From Agromyces protaetiae (lineage in GTDB: Bacteria > Actinomycetota > Actinomycetes > Actinomycetales > Microbacteriaceae): 64,000 bases of DNA. Below the pieces are notes generated by a model. The model worked only from the letters and a program-made list of their open reading frames with translations, was not told the DNA's origin and made no database searches. How positions within the stretch are numbered: the first letter of the stretch is position 1; the number at the start of each line of letters is the position of its first letter. Both the position numbers and the translations under genes were made by a program. Positions 53,385 through 60,988 of the stretch are shown here, one piece after another. The DNA lies in contig NZ_CP133018.1 of assembly GCF_030866785.1 (NCBI RefSeq), forward strand, positions 992,001-1,056,000, read 5' to 3'.

Positions 53385-53565
53385 TCGGCGATCTCGTCAC
53401 GCCCGAGCTGCGGCGACGCGGGCGCATCCGTGAGGCGTACGTGCCGGGGGAGACCCTCCGTGAACGCATCTTCGGCGAAGGTGCGCGGCTTCCCGAGCGG
53501 CATCCGGCAGCCCGCTGCCGCAGCGGCGCCAACCTGCGCGAACCGGCGGCCGCGGCCGTCGGGTG
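53385..53565 (+). pseudogene. Duplicated 3' fragment of the LLM monooxygenase gene
   Basis: This is the second copy of the repeat at 52587-52765. It keeps the reading frame of the monooxygenase C-terminus (LVTPELRRRGR, REAYVPGETLRERIFGEGAR-like) and ends in its own stop after AVG. It lacks a start and promoter. It is about 95% identical to the source, so the event is fairly recent. Confidence 0.85.
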
Positions 53566-53672
53566 ACTCGGGGAGATCAGCCCTCGTATCGCTCGGACGC
53601 GTCGTATCCGATGCTCAGGCGTGTGACGACCGCCGGTAGCCGACGCGTGTTCAAGCGTGGCCCAACCGCAGG

Positions 53673-54020
53673 TCAGCTGCGCGGTCGATCCGGCAGCGCT
53701 TGCTGGACCTCTCGCCGAAGCGCGGCCTCGAGCGCCGGAAGGTCGCGCTCGACGGTGGCCCGGATGATTGCGTGGTCGATGCCGGCGTAGCCGTGCGCGA
53801 TGCGGTTTCGAGTCGCCCAGATGACGTGCCACCGGCCGCCGCTGACACGTGCTCGTACCTCATCAGAGGTCGCAGCGAGCGCCTCGATCGCGGAGGCCAG
53901 CCGAAGGCTCACGGCATCCGCGACGGTTGCGTCGTCGAGGTCGGCGCGTTCGAGGTGGCGGTGCAGGGTGGCGAGGTGCTCGAGCGCATCGCTGAGCAGC
54001 TCGGCGTCGCTGCGGCTCAC
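53673..54020 (-). CDS. hepT: HepT-like HEPN toxin (DUF86)
   Basis: The 115-aa helical HEPN protein carries the RX4HXY catalytic motif at Arg71-His76-Tyr78 (RNRIAHGY), preceded by the helix RLASAIEALAATSDEV. HepT toxins are ribonucleases neutralised by an MntA partner that AMPylates the motif Tyr. The start overlaps the stop of the antitoxin gene (ATGA), the usual antitoxin-first order. It lies next to the monooxygenase-fragment island, suggesting an accessory region. Confidence 0.9.
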   Translation of the reverse strand: MSRSDAELLSDALEHLATLHRHLERADLDDATVADAVSLRLASAIEALAATSDEVRARVSGGRWHVIWATRNRIAHGYAGIDHAIIRATVERDLPALEAALRREVQQALPDRPRS

Positions 54021-54502
54021 AGCGGAACCGCTTCGGCGAGCACGCGTGGCGCGAGGTTGGCTCGGAGATCGTGTGCGGCGACGACGTCGACCTTTGCGCC
54101 GATGAGGTCGCTCAGGTCGGCCTCGAGCTCGGCGAGCTCGAACAGGCTCGGCGGGGTGCTGAAATCGACGAGCAGGTCGATGTCGGACGTGGGTCCGTCC
54201 TCACCCCTGCTGACGCTGCCGAAGACGCGCACATGGTGCGCACCCGAACGTGCGAGGCGGCTGAGCACGGCAGAGCGATATCGTTCGAGCGATCGAGCCA
54301 GAGGCGAACGGCCATGGAAGCGGAGCAGTCGCGAGACCTCGGGCTGGCTGCGCCCCATCGCAGCGGCGATCTGACGTTGCGAGAGCCCGGCGCTCGCACC
54401 GGCGCGAGCGGACTCGACCAGGATTCGGCGGGATTCCGCGTGCAGCGCGTCGGCGCGCTGCGTGGCTTCCCGCAGCACCTGTTCGAGCGGGCTTTCGTGC
54501 AT
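54017..54502 (-). CDS. mntA: MntA-like nucleotidyltransferase antitoxin with N-terminal HTH
   Basis: The 161-aa product has an N-terminal helix-turn-helix (GLSQRQIAAAMGRSQPEVSR, about 39-58) fused to a minimal nucleotidyltransferase. The GSX10DXD motif (Gly95-Ser96, Asp107, Asp109 in FGSVSRGEDGPTSDIDLLVD) is complete. It probably AMPylates HepT and, through the HTH, represses its own operon. ATG 54502 (MHESPLEQVL) is preferred; ATG 54511 lies inside an inverted repeat. The DNA-binding fusion is a common actinobacterial variant. Confidence 0.88.
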   Translation of the reverse strand: MHESPLEQVLREATQRADALHAESRRILVESARAGASAGLSQRQIAAAMGRSQPEVSRLLRFHGRSPLARSLERYRSAVLSRLARSGAHHVRVFGSVSRGEDGPTSDIDLLVDFSTPPSLFELAELEADLSDLIGAKVDVVAAHDLRANLAPRVLAEAVPL

Positions 54503-54516
54503 ATAGCACATGCTAT
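54503..54516. promoter_or_regulatory. Candidate operator at the antitoxin start
   Basis: ATAGCA-CA-TGCTAT is a perfect 6-bp inverted repeat that directly abuts the ATG 54502 start codon. Its position suggests autoregulation by the HTH domain of the antitoxin and possibly a leaderless transcript. Confidence 0.5.
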
Positions 54517-54554
54517 CAGGCCTGCACGCCGGCGTTGCGGGGCCGAGGCGGCCG

Positions 54555-56162
54555 TCAGGTGACGGTGATGAGCGTGCGCTGCCAGCCGGATGAGCCGTCG
54601 GGGGCGATCGGCGCCCGCTCCTGGATCTGCGTCTCGCCGGCCCGGTTCACCGCGCGCACCGCGACGTAGTGGGTGCCGGGCTCGGCATCCCACTCGAGCA
54701 CCCACTGCACCCAGGTGTCGTCGTTGATCGGCGTCGACAGCGTCGCCGGTTGCCACTCGCCGTCGTCGATGCTCACCTCGACGCGGTCGATGCCGACCGT
54801 CTGCGCCCACGCGACCCCGGCGATCGGCACGGTTCCGGCCTGAACGGGTCGGCCGCTCTTCGGGGTGTCGACGCGCGAGGAGAACTTGATGGGCGCCTTC
54901 GCGCTGTAGCCGCGCGGCGTCCAGTACGCCTCGTCGGCGTCGAAGGTGGTCACCTTCAACTCGGTCAGCCACTTCGTCGCCGAGACGTACCCGTAGAGAC
55001 CCGGGACGACCATCCGCACGGGGAAGCCGTGCTCGAACGGCAGCGGCTCGCCGTTCATCGCGACCGCGAGGATGGCGTCGGTGCCCTCGTCGGTCAGCGA
55101 TTCGAGCGGCGTGCTCGCCGTGAATCCGTCGACGCTGCGCGACAGCACCATGTCGGCGCCCGGCTGCGGCCGGGCGAGGCTCAGCACGTCCCTGACCGGC
55201 ACGCCGAGCCACGTCGCGTTGCCCACGAGGCCGCCGCCGACCTCGTTCGAGACGCAGGTCAGGGTGATGACGAACTCGTCGAGTCCCATGCCGACGAGCT
55301 CGTCGAAGTCGAGTTCGACCCGCTCGTCGACCATGCCGTCGATCACGAGCCGCCACGTGCCGGGATCGACCGACGGGACGGTCAGCGCGGTGTCGACGCG
55401 GTAGAAGTCCGCGTTGGGCGTGAACAGTGGCGAGATGCCGGGCACCTGCAGCTCGGCTCCGGTGGGGATCGGCACGGTCGTGCGGGCCGCCGGCAGCCGC
55501 AGGGCGTTGCGTACCGCCTCGATCGACGAGGTCGCCACATTGACGGCGCGGGCGCCGATCCCGACGACGAGCGCGGATGCCCCGGCGATCGCGGCGACGA
55601 GGAAGAAGCCGCGGCGGTCCAGGCCGGCGGATTCGACGGGGCCGGCGGATTCGACGGGTTCGGCCGGGCGGCCCGGGTCGGCCATGCGGGCCGGGTCGGC
55701 CGCGGCCCAGCGGCGGAGCCGCGTGACGAGGAGCGTGAGCACGAGGCATCCGGCGATCGTCCCGACGACGGGCGGCGCCCACGCCAGGCCCGTCGCACCC
55801 GCCCGCGTCACGATCGCGGCCGTCGAGGCGACGCCCGCGACCCCGAGGAGCACGAGCCCCGACGGCGGCTTCATGAACTGCAGCACGCCCGTGATCGCGG
55901 CGGCGATGAACGCCCCGAGTCCCAACCCGGCGAGGAGCGCGATCTTGTCGTACTCGCCGAACGTCGCGATCGCGAACTCCTTGAACGGCTGCGGCACGAT
56001 GTCGATCACGAACGCACCGACCGCGAGGATCGGGCTGCCCTCACGCGCGACGACGAGGGCGACGAGTTCCGCCATCGCGAGGAACACGGCCGCGCCGATC
56101 ACCCCGGCCAGAGCGGCCCACCCCAGGAATCTCCGCCTCCGGCGGACCTCCGGTCGCGCCAT
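54555..56162 (-). CDS. Membrane-bound molybdopterin oxidoreductase of the sulfite-oxidase fold
   Basis: The 535-aa product has five or six N-terminal membrane helices (about 10-200, including AALAGVIGAAVFLAMAELVA and RRGFFLVAAIAGASALVVGI). An extracytoplasmic sulfite-oxidase-type Mo domain (about 240-425) follows: ISPLFTPNADFYRVDTAL, DEFVITLTCVSNEVGGG with the Mo-ligand Cys at about 303, HGFPVRMVVPGLYGYVSATKW and LKVTTFD. A dimerisation domain (about 440-535) ends VRAVNRAGETQIQERAPIAP. Electron donor and substrate are unknown. ATG 56162 follows ggaggaggagc. A short repeat PVESAG occurs twice in the linker. Confidence 0.92.
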   Translation of the reverse strand: MARPEVRRRRRFLGWAALAGVIGAAVFLAMAELVALVVAREGSPILAVGAFVIDIVPQPFKEFAIATFGEYDKIALLAGLGLGAFIAAAITGVLQFMKPPSGLVLLGVAGVASTAAIVTRAGATGLAWAPPVVGTIAGCLVLTLLVTRLRRWAAADPARMADPGRPAEPVESAGPVESAGLDRRGFFLVAAIAGASALVVGIGARAVNVATSSIEAVRNALRLPAARTTVPIPTGAELQVPGISPLFTPNADFYRVDTALTVPSVDPGTWRLVIDGMVDERVELDFDELVGMGLDEFVITLTCVSNEVGGGLVGNATWLGVPVRDVLSLARPQPGADMVLSRSVDGFTASTPLESLTDEGTDAILAVAMNGEPLPFEHGFPVRMVVPGLYGYVSATKWLTELKVTTFDADEAYWTPRGYSAKAPIKFSSRVDTPKSGRPVQAGTVPIAGVAWAQTVGIDRVEVSIDDGEWQPATLSTPINDDTWVQWVLEWDAEPGTHYVAVRAVNRAGETQIQERAPIAPDGSSGWQRTLITVT

Positions 56163-56256
56163 GCTCCTCCTCCGCACCCGCGACCCGCGCCGCGCTCATC
56201 CGGTATTCGGTGCGGAGACGGTGACGGATTGGTCGTGTGCCGGCGGGGCGCCGGGT

Positions 56257-56940
56257 CTACCGGTTCCGGGCGGCCGCGTCCTCGGCGACGATGCGCGCGA
56301 TCGCGCGATCGGCGATGCGTCCGCTGATCGGGCCGACGACGAGCAGCAGCCCCCAGGTGATCCGTGCCCAGTCCGCGCCCAAGGTGTACGCGACGACGAT
56401 GGACAGCAGGAAGATGAGCGGTGTGGTGGCGGTGTCGAGCAGGCGGATGGTGTCGGCGCGGCGGGGGAGCGGATCGGCGATCACCCGGTCGCGGCGTGCG
56501 ACGAGGAAGATCGCGGACTGCGCGCAGACCGCCGCGGCGATGTTCACGGCGTAGACCGCGACGGCGAGCGGCTGGTCGCCCGTCTCGGGGTCACTGATGC
56601 CCTGGGTCGAGAACGGGATGAAGACGATGAAGGCGAGCGCGACGACGTTGGCGGTGATCGTCCCGGGGGTCATCGCGATGAACCCCGAGCTCAGCCGGTG
56701 ATTGGTCCGCCAGAACACCGCGATCACGACGAAGCTCACGAGGAAGCCGAACAGTTGCCAGCCCAGTCCGCTGGCGAGCCACGTCCACGGGTCGCTCCAG
56801 TCGGATGCCTCGGGCGGATCGATGTTCACGATCAGCAGCGTGAGCGCGAACGCGTAGACCGCATCGAAGAACGTGAACGCGCGCGCGAACTCGACGCTGT
56901 CGCGGTCGTAGGGCGAACGGGGCGTCTTCGTATCGCTCAC
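56257..56940 (-). CDS. TMEM175 family (DUF1211) potassium channel-like protein
   Basis: The 227-aa protein has about six helices. The signature first helix is FARAFTFFDAVYAFALTLLI (family RxxxFSDxxxAxxxT form, here FFD instead of FSD). GFIAMTPGTITANVVALAFI and the later helices complete one TMEM175 unit. Bacterial members are tetrameric K+-permeable channels. The Ser-to-Phe change in the FSD motif could alter gating; this is speculative. It diverges from nothing close and precedes the molybdo-enzyme gene by 94 nt on the same strand. Confidence 0.85.
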   Translation of the reverse strand: MSDTKTPRSPYDRDSVEFARAFTFFDAVYAFALTLLIVNIDPPEASDWSDPWTWLASGLGWQLFGFLVSFVVIAVFWRTNHRLSSGFIAMTPGTITANVVALAFIVFIPFSTQGISDPETGDQPLAVAVYAVNIAAAVCAQSAIFLVARRDRVIADPLPRRADTIRLLDTATTPLIFLLSIVVAYTLGADWARITWGLLLVVGPISGRIADRAIARIVAEDAAARNR

Positions 56941-57072
56941 GATCCCGAGTGTGCCCGGGTCCGCCGCTCGAGCACCGGTGACGCGCCGAAGCGCCGGTGT
57001 CCCGGACGATTCCGGGGTGCCGGCGCTTCGAGGCGGGGGTCGCTGCCGACCCGCGGACGGTCTGGTCGACCG

Positions 57073-57339
57073 TCAGTCCCAATCGACGGAATGGGTCCAG
57101 CCGGCGAGGTACGCGCGCTCGTTCTCGGTGAGCCGGAACGTGCCGCGCGGCATCGGACGGTCGTCCAGCTCGCACAGCTCCATGATGCGACGCACGACGA
57201 ACGCGCGCAGCGGGGCGTTCGGGTTCTCGAGCACCTCGCGCTGCAGCGGGCGTTCGAGCATCGGCCACCACACGCCGATGGGCGGGAGGGCCCGCAGGGT
57301 GTGGCGTTCGGGGGCCGGGGGCTCCAGGATCGTGGTCAT
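57073..57339 (-). CDS. Hypothetical protein, 88 aa
   Basis: The soluble product contains GVWWPMLERPLQREVLENPN, RAFVVRRIMELCELDDRPMP and LTENERAYLAGWTHSVDWD. The last resembles the ends of small regulatory or DUF proteins in Microbacteriaceae, but I cannot name a family. Its start overlaps the stop of the 54-aa gene upstream (ATGA), so the two are translationally coupled. Confidence 0.7.
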   Translation of the reverse strand: MTTILEPPAPERHTLRALPPIGVWWPMLERPLQREVLENPNAPLRAFVVRRIMELCELDDRPMPRGTFRLTENERAYLAGWTHSVDWD

Positions 57340-57500
57340 TGCGCCCGCTCCTCGTGCAGTGCGCCCGACTCGGGGTCGCGCACCACGACGTCTTCGTCCG
57401 GGTCGGCGTCCTCTTCAGCGAGTCGATGCTGTTCGGATGCGCGGACCGCCTCGTCGAGTTCGTCGGCCGCCGCCGGATCCTGGGGGTCAGGTGAGGTCAT
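57336..57500 (-). CDS. 54-aa acidic protein
   Basis: A short gene encodes MTSPDPQDPAAADELDEAVR through LAEEDADPDEDVVVRDPESG and ends GALHEERAQ. It is very acidic and probably disordered. A textbook ribosome site (agaaggagcgacg) precedes ATG 57500, and the stop overlaps the next start, which supports translation. It lies divergent to ligC. Confidence 0.7.
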   Translation of the reverse strand: MTSPDPQDPAAADELDEAVRASEQHRLAEEDADPDEDVVVRDPESGALHEERAQ

Positions 57501-57622
57501 CGTCGCTCCTTCTGTTCATGGGCTCGCACAGCGTCTGACGTGCCCAACATCGACAGTACGCATGGCCCCCGCAAGGGGGCATGGGATTGACCCAACCGTC
57601 CCGCGCTGCTACCGATGGACGC

Positions 57623-58693
57623 ATGGACCTGCCGGTGATGCCCCCCGTCGCGCCGATGCTCTCGAAGTCGGTCAAGACGATCCCCGACGTGGGCCACATC
57701 GAGCCGAAATGGGACGGCTTCCGGACCATCGTGTTCAAGGACGGCGACGAGGTCGAGCTCGGCAGCCGCAACGAGCGTCCGATGACGAGGTACTTCCCCG
57801 AGCTCGTCGAGTCGTTGCGGGCGAACCTGCCGGATCGGTGCGTCGTCGACGGCGAGATCATCCTCGTCCGCGAGGGGCGTCTCGACTTCGACGCGCTGCA
57901 GCAGCGCATCCACCCGGCGGCGAGCCGGGTGAAGCTCCTCGCCGGCGAGACCCCCGCCTCCTTCGTCGCCTTCGACCTGCTCGCGCTCGGCGACGACGAT
58001 CTGACAGGGCATCCCTTCTCCGAACGGCGGCGCCTCCTCGAGCAGGCGCTCGCCGAAGCATCCGACCCGGTGTTCGTGACGCCCGCGACCAGCGACCTCG
58101 ACGAAGCGGCCGACTGGTTCACGCGGTTCGAGGGCGCAGGACTCGACGGGGTCGTGGCCAAGCCGCTCGACGGCACGTATCAGCCCGACAAGCGGACCAT
58201 GTTCAAGATCAAGCACGAGCGCACCGCGGATTGCGTGCTCGCCGGGTTCCGCTGGCACAAGTCGGGCGACGTCGTCGGCTCGCTGCTGCTCGGGCTCTAC
58301 GGCGACGACGGTCGACTGCACCACGTGGGCGTCGCCGCGTCGTTCCCGATGGCGAAGCGGAAGGCGCTCGTCGACGAACTCGAGCCGCTGATCGCGACCG
58401 ACCTGTCGTCGCACCCGTGGGGCGAATGGGCCGACCAGGAGGCGCACGCGTCGACGCGCATGCCCGGTGCGGTCAGCCGGTGGAGCGCCGGCAAGAACCT
58501 CTCCTTCGTGCCGCTCCGGCCCGAGCGCGTGCTCGAGGTCGCGTACGACCACATGGAGGGCGACCGATTCCGGCATACGGCGCAGTTCCGCCGGTGGCGG
58601 ACCGACCGCGACCCCGAGACCTGCACCTACGAGCAGCTCGAGCAGCCCACCGACGTCGACCTCGGCGCGATCCTGCCGCTCGGCGGGCGTTAG
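57623..58693 (+). CDS. ligC: ATP-dependent DNA ligase LigC type
   Basis: The 356-aa ligase begins MDLPVMPPVAPMLSKSVKTI and has motif I IEPKWDGFR (active Lys about 30), ELGSRNERPMTRYFPELV (motif Ia/III area), VVDGEIILV, GAGLDGVVAKPLDGTYQPDK (motif IV) and TMFKIKHERTADCV (motif V). The C-terminal OB domain ends RFRHTAQFRRWRTDRDPETC. This is the compact LigC form of actinobacteria, linked to repair synthesis rather than replication. No Ku or LigD-type primase gene is nearby. ATG 57623 is chosen by family start. Confidence 0.93.
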   Translation: MDLPVMPPVAPMLSKSVKTIPDVGHIEPKWDGFRTIVFKDGDEVELGSRNERPMTRYFPELVESLRANLPDRCVVDGEIILVREGRLDFDALQQRIHPAASRVKLLAGETPASFVAFDLLALGDDDLTGHPFSERRRLLEQALAEASDPVFVTPATSDLDEAADWFTRFEGAGLDGVVAKPLDGTYQPDKRTMFKIKHERTADCVLAGFRWHKSGDVVGSLLLGLYGDDGRLHHVGVAASFPMAKRKALVDELEPLIATDLSSHPWGEWADQEAHASTRMPGAVSRWSAGKNLSFVPLRPERVLEVAYDHMEGDRFRHTAQFRRWRTDRDPETCTYEQLEQPTDVDLGAILPLGGR

Positions 58694-58738
58694 GCGTTCG
58701 GGCGTTAGGCGTTCGGGCGTCGGGCGTTCGGGCGTCAG
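58694..58738. repeat. Three 15-bp tandem repeats between convergent stops
   Basis: gcgttcgggcgttag, gcgttcgggcgtcgg and gcgttcgggcgtcag follow one another exactly from the base after the ligC stop to inside the stop codon of the Lrp-family gene. The end of ligC (gggcgttag) resembles a half unit, so the array seems to have grown from the ligC stop region. Confidence 0.8.
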
Positions 58739-59280
58739 AGCACGGCGCGGAGCCCGGCCGACCCGGCCGAGTGATGCTCGAACACCAGGTTGGTCTCGGT
58801 GAGCGCGACCGCCGGGTTCGCCGACAGGTTCTTGAGCACGAACTGCCGCACGTGCTCGCTGTCGCGCACGCGCACATGGATCAGGAAGTCCTCGGTGCCG
58901 CCGAGGAAGAACAGCTGCGCGACCTCGGGCTCACGGCGCAGCTCGTCGGAGATCTGCTCCATCAGGTGCCGTGCGCCCGGCCTGATGCGCACGCTCACCA
59001 GCGCCTGCAGCGTGAAGCCGAGGGCGACCGGATTGATCTCGGCGGTGTAGCGCACGATCACGCCGCGCTCGCGCAGCGAACGCACGCGGGCGAGACACGT
59101 CGACGGCGAGATGCCCACCGAGCGTGCGAGCTCGACGTTGGGGAGGCGGGCGTTCTCGTGGAGCAGGGCGATGATGCGCCGGTCAACCTCGTCGAGGAGC
59201 GCGGGCGCCGCGCTGGGCTCGGGCGGGCTGGGCTCGGGTGCGCTGAGCTGGGGTGCGCTGATCTTCGGTCCGTCGGTCAC
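58735..59280 (-). CDS. aldR: Lrp/AsnC family regulator, probable AldR
   Basis: The 181-aa product has a variable Pro/Ser-rich front with SAPEPSP-like repeats (1-28). An Lrp helix-turn-helix follows (LDEVDRRIIALLHENARLPN, SVGISPSTCLARVRSLRERG), then a RAM ligand domain (LGFTLQALVSVRIRPGARHL, QLFFLGGTEDFLIHVRVRDS). It is divergent to alanine dehydrogenase, the arrangement of mycobacterial AldR, which responds to alanine. The symbol rests on that context. An inverted repeat between the genes is a candidate site. Confidence 0.85.
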   Translation of the reverse strand: MTDGPKISAPQLSAPEPSPPEPSAAPALLDEVDRRIIALLHENARLPNVELARSVGISPSTCLARVRSLRERGVIVRYTAEINPVALGFTLQALVSVRIRPGARHLMEQISDELRREPEVAQLFFLGGTEDFLIHVRVRDSEHVRQFVLKNLSANPAVALTETNLVFEHHSAGSAGLRAVL

Positions 59281-59322
59281 GAGCGCCTCCCATGGCGAAC
59301 ATTCGGCTGAGCGAAACCTACT

Positions 59323-59343
59323 CTACCGAACGATGTGCGGTAG
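59323..59343. promoter_or_regulatory. Candidate AldR operator
   Basis: CTACCG-N9-CGGTAG is a perfect inverted repeat, 42 nt from the regulator start and 67 nt from the ald start. It is the best symmetrical site in the divergent gap, suited to an Lrp-family dimer. Confidence 0.5.
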
Positions 59344-59410
59344 CCCTTCCCTCCGATCGAACAAGCAGTCACCATAGAGGCATCCGCACCACAGAGCATT
59401 CGGAGTAACC

Positions 59411-60508
59411 ATGCGCATCGGCGTGCCAGCTGAGATCAAGAACAACGAGTTCCGCGTCGCGATGACGCCCGCGGGCGCGCACGCGCTGGCCCAGCGCGGT
59501 CACGCCGTCGAGATCCAGGCGGGTGCGGGCACCGGCGCCGGGTACACCGACGCCGAGTACCGCGAGGCGGGCGCGACCATCGTCGCGACCGCGGACGAGG
59601 CCTGGGCGAACGAGCTCGTCCTGAAGGTCAAGGAGCCGATCGAGGCCGAGTACGGCTTCCTCCGCGAAGACCTCACCCTCTTCACCTACCTCCACCTCGC
59701 GGCCGACCTGCCGCTCACGCGTGCGATCCTCGAGTCGGGTGTCACCGCGATCGCCTACGAGACCGTGCAGCTCGCCGACCGGTCGCTGCCCCTGCTCACC
59801 CCCATGAGCGAGGTCGCAGGCCGGCTCGCACCGCAGGTCGGCGCCGCGTCGTTGCTCGCCTCCAAGGGTGGCCGCGGCGTGCTGCTCGCGGGCGTGCCCG
59901 GCACCTCACCCGCGAAGGTCGTCGTCATCGGCGGCGGCGTCGCGGGCGAGCAGGCCGCCGCGACCGCCCTCGGCCTCGGCGCCGACGTCACGGTCTTCGA
60001 CATCTCGCTGCCCAAGCTCCGCGAGCTCGACGCCCGCTACGACCACCGCATCAAGACGCTCGCATCGAGCCCGTACGAGATCGCGCGCCAGGTCAAGGAC
60101 GCCGACCTCGTCGTCGGCGCGGTGCTCGTGCCGGGCGCCGCCGCGCCCAAGGTCGTCACCGACGAGATGGTCGCCTCCATGAAGCCGGGCGCGGTGCTCG
60201 TCGACATCGCGATCGACCAGGGCGGATGCTTCGAGGGCTCACGTCCGACCACGCATGCCGAGCCGACCTACCCGGTGCACGATGCCATCTTCTACTGCGT
60301 GGCCAACATGCCCGGTGCGGTGCCCGCCACCTCGACACCGGCGCTCACCAACGCCACGCTGCCGTATGCGACGAAGATCGCCGACCTCGGCTGGCAGGCC
60401 GCGCTCGCCGAAGACGCCGCGCTCGCGAAGGGCCTGAACGCGACGGGCGGACGCCTCACGAACGAGGGCGTGGCCAAGGCACACGGCCTCGAGCTCGCGA
60501 GCGCGTAG
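59411..60508 (+). CDS. ald: Alanine dehydrogenase
   Basis: The 365-aa enzyme interconverts L-alanine and pyruvate plus ammonia with NAD. Family features are MRIGVPAEIKNNEFRVAMTP (Arg15), LVLKVKEPIEAEY (substrate Lys74), FTYLHLAADLPLT (His95), VVVIGGGVAGEQAAATALGL (NAD Rossmann), VDIAIDQGGCFEGSRPTTHA and FYCVANMPGAVPATSTPALTNATLPYA. The ribosome site cggagtaacc precedes ATG 59411. It is probably controlled by the divergent Lrp-family protein. Confidence 0.96.
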   Translation: MRIGVPAEIKNNEFRVAMTPAGAHALAQRGHAVEIQAGAGTGAGYTDAEYREAGATIVATADEAWANELVLKVKEPIEAEYGFLREDLTLFTYLHLAADLPLTRAILESGVTAIAYETVQLADRSLPLLTPMSEVAGRLAPQVGAASLLASKGGRGVLLAGVPGTSPAKVVVIGGGVAGEQAAATALGLGADVTVFDISLPKLRELDARYDHRIKTLASSPYEIARQVKDADLVVGAVLVPGAAAPKVVTDEMVASMKPGAVLVDIAIDQGGCFEGSRPTTHAEPTYPVHDAIFYCVANMPGAVPATSTPALTNATLPYATKIADLGWQAALAEDAALAKGLNATGGRLTNEGVAKAHGLELASA

Positions 60509-60568
60509 TCACGCCACCCGTCGGTCGAGTGGCGAGCGCCGGCGCGCGCATCGACACCGACCGACGGG

Positions 60569-60892
60569 CTACTCGCCCGTGGTGACGGGCAGCCCGGCCC
60601 GGTACCACGCGACGATGCCGCCGTCGATGTTGCGGGCGTCGACACCCTGCTGCGTGAGGAAGCGCGTGGCCTGCGCGCTGCGTCCGCCGACGTGGCAGAG
60701 CACATAGACCGCACGGTCGCGCGGCACCTCGGCCACCCGGTCGGCGAGCTCGCCGAGCGGGATGTGGTGTGCGTCGTCGAGGCGGGCCTGCTCGAGTTCT
60801 GAGGCCTCGCGCACGTCGAGCACATACGCGTCATCGAGCGCATTCACCTCTCCAGGCGTCGCGGTCGGCAGCTCCGGCTCGGTTGCTTGCAT
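60569..60892 (-). CDS. Rhodanese-like domain protein
   Basis: The 107-aa single rhodanese domain has YVLDVREASELEQARLDDAH, HIPLGELADRV and YVLCHVGGRSAQATRFLTQQ with the active Cys at about 65 in a CHVGGRS loop. NIDGGIVAWYRAGLPV closes it. Such domains carry persulfide sulfur in the cytoplasm; the partner is unknown. It converges with ald and diverges from the helicase-like gene. Confidence 0.92.
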   Translation of the reverse strand: MQATEPELPTATPGEVNALDDAYVLDVREASELEQARLDDAHHIPLGELADRVAEVPRDRAVYVLCHVGGRSAQATRFLTQQGVDARNIDGGIVAWYRAGLPVTTGE

Positions 60893-60988
60893 GTCCCGAG
60901 GCTACGCCGCCGGCAGCCTCGAGGCGAAACCCACGCATCGCCGCCGCAATTGCGCGGATCCGGCCGACTTCCCACATATCCTCTCCGT

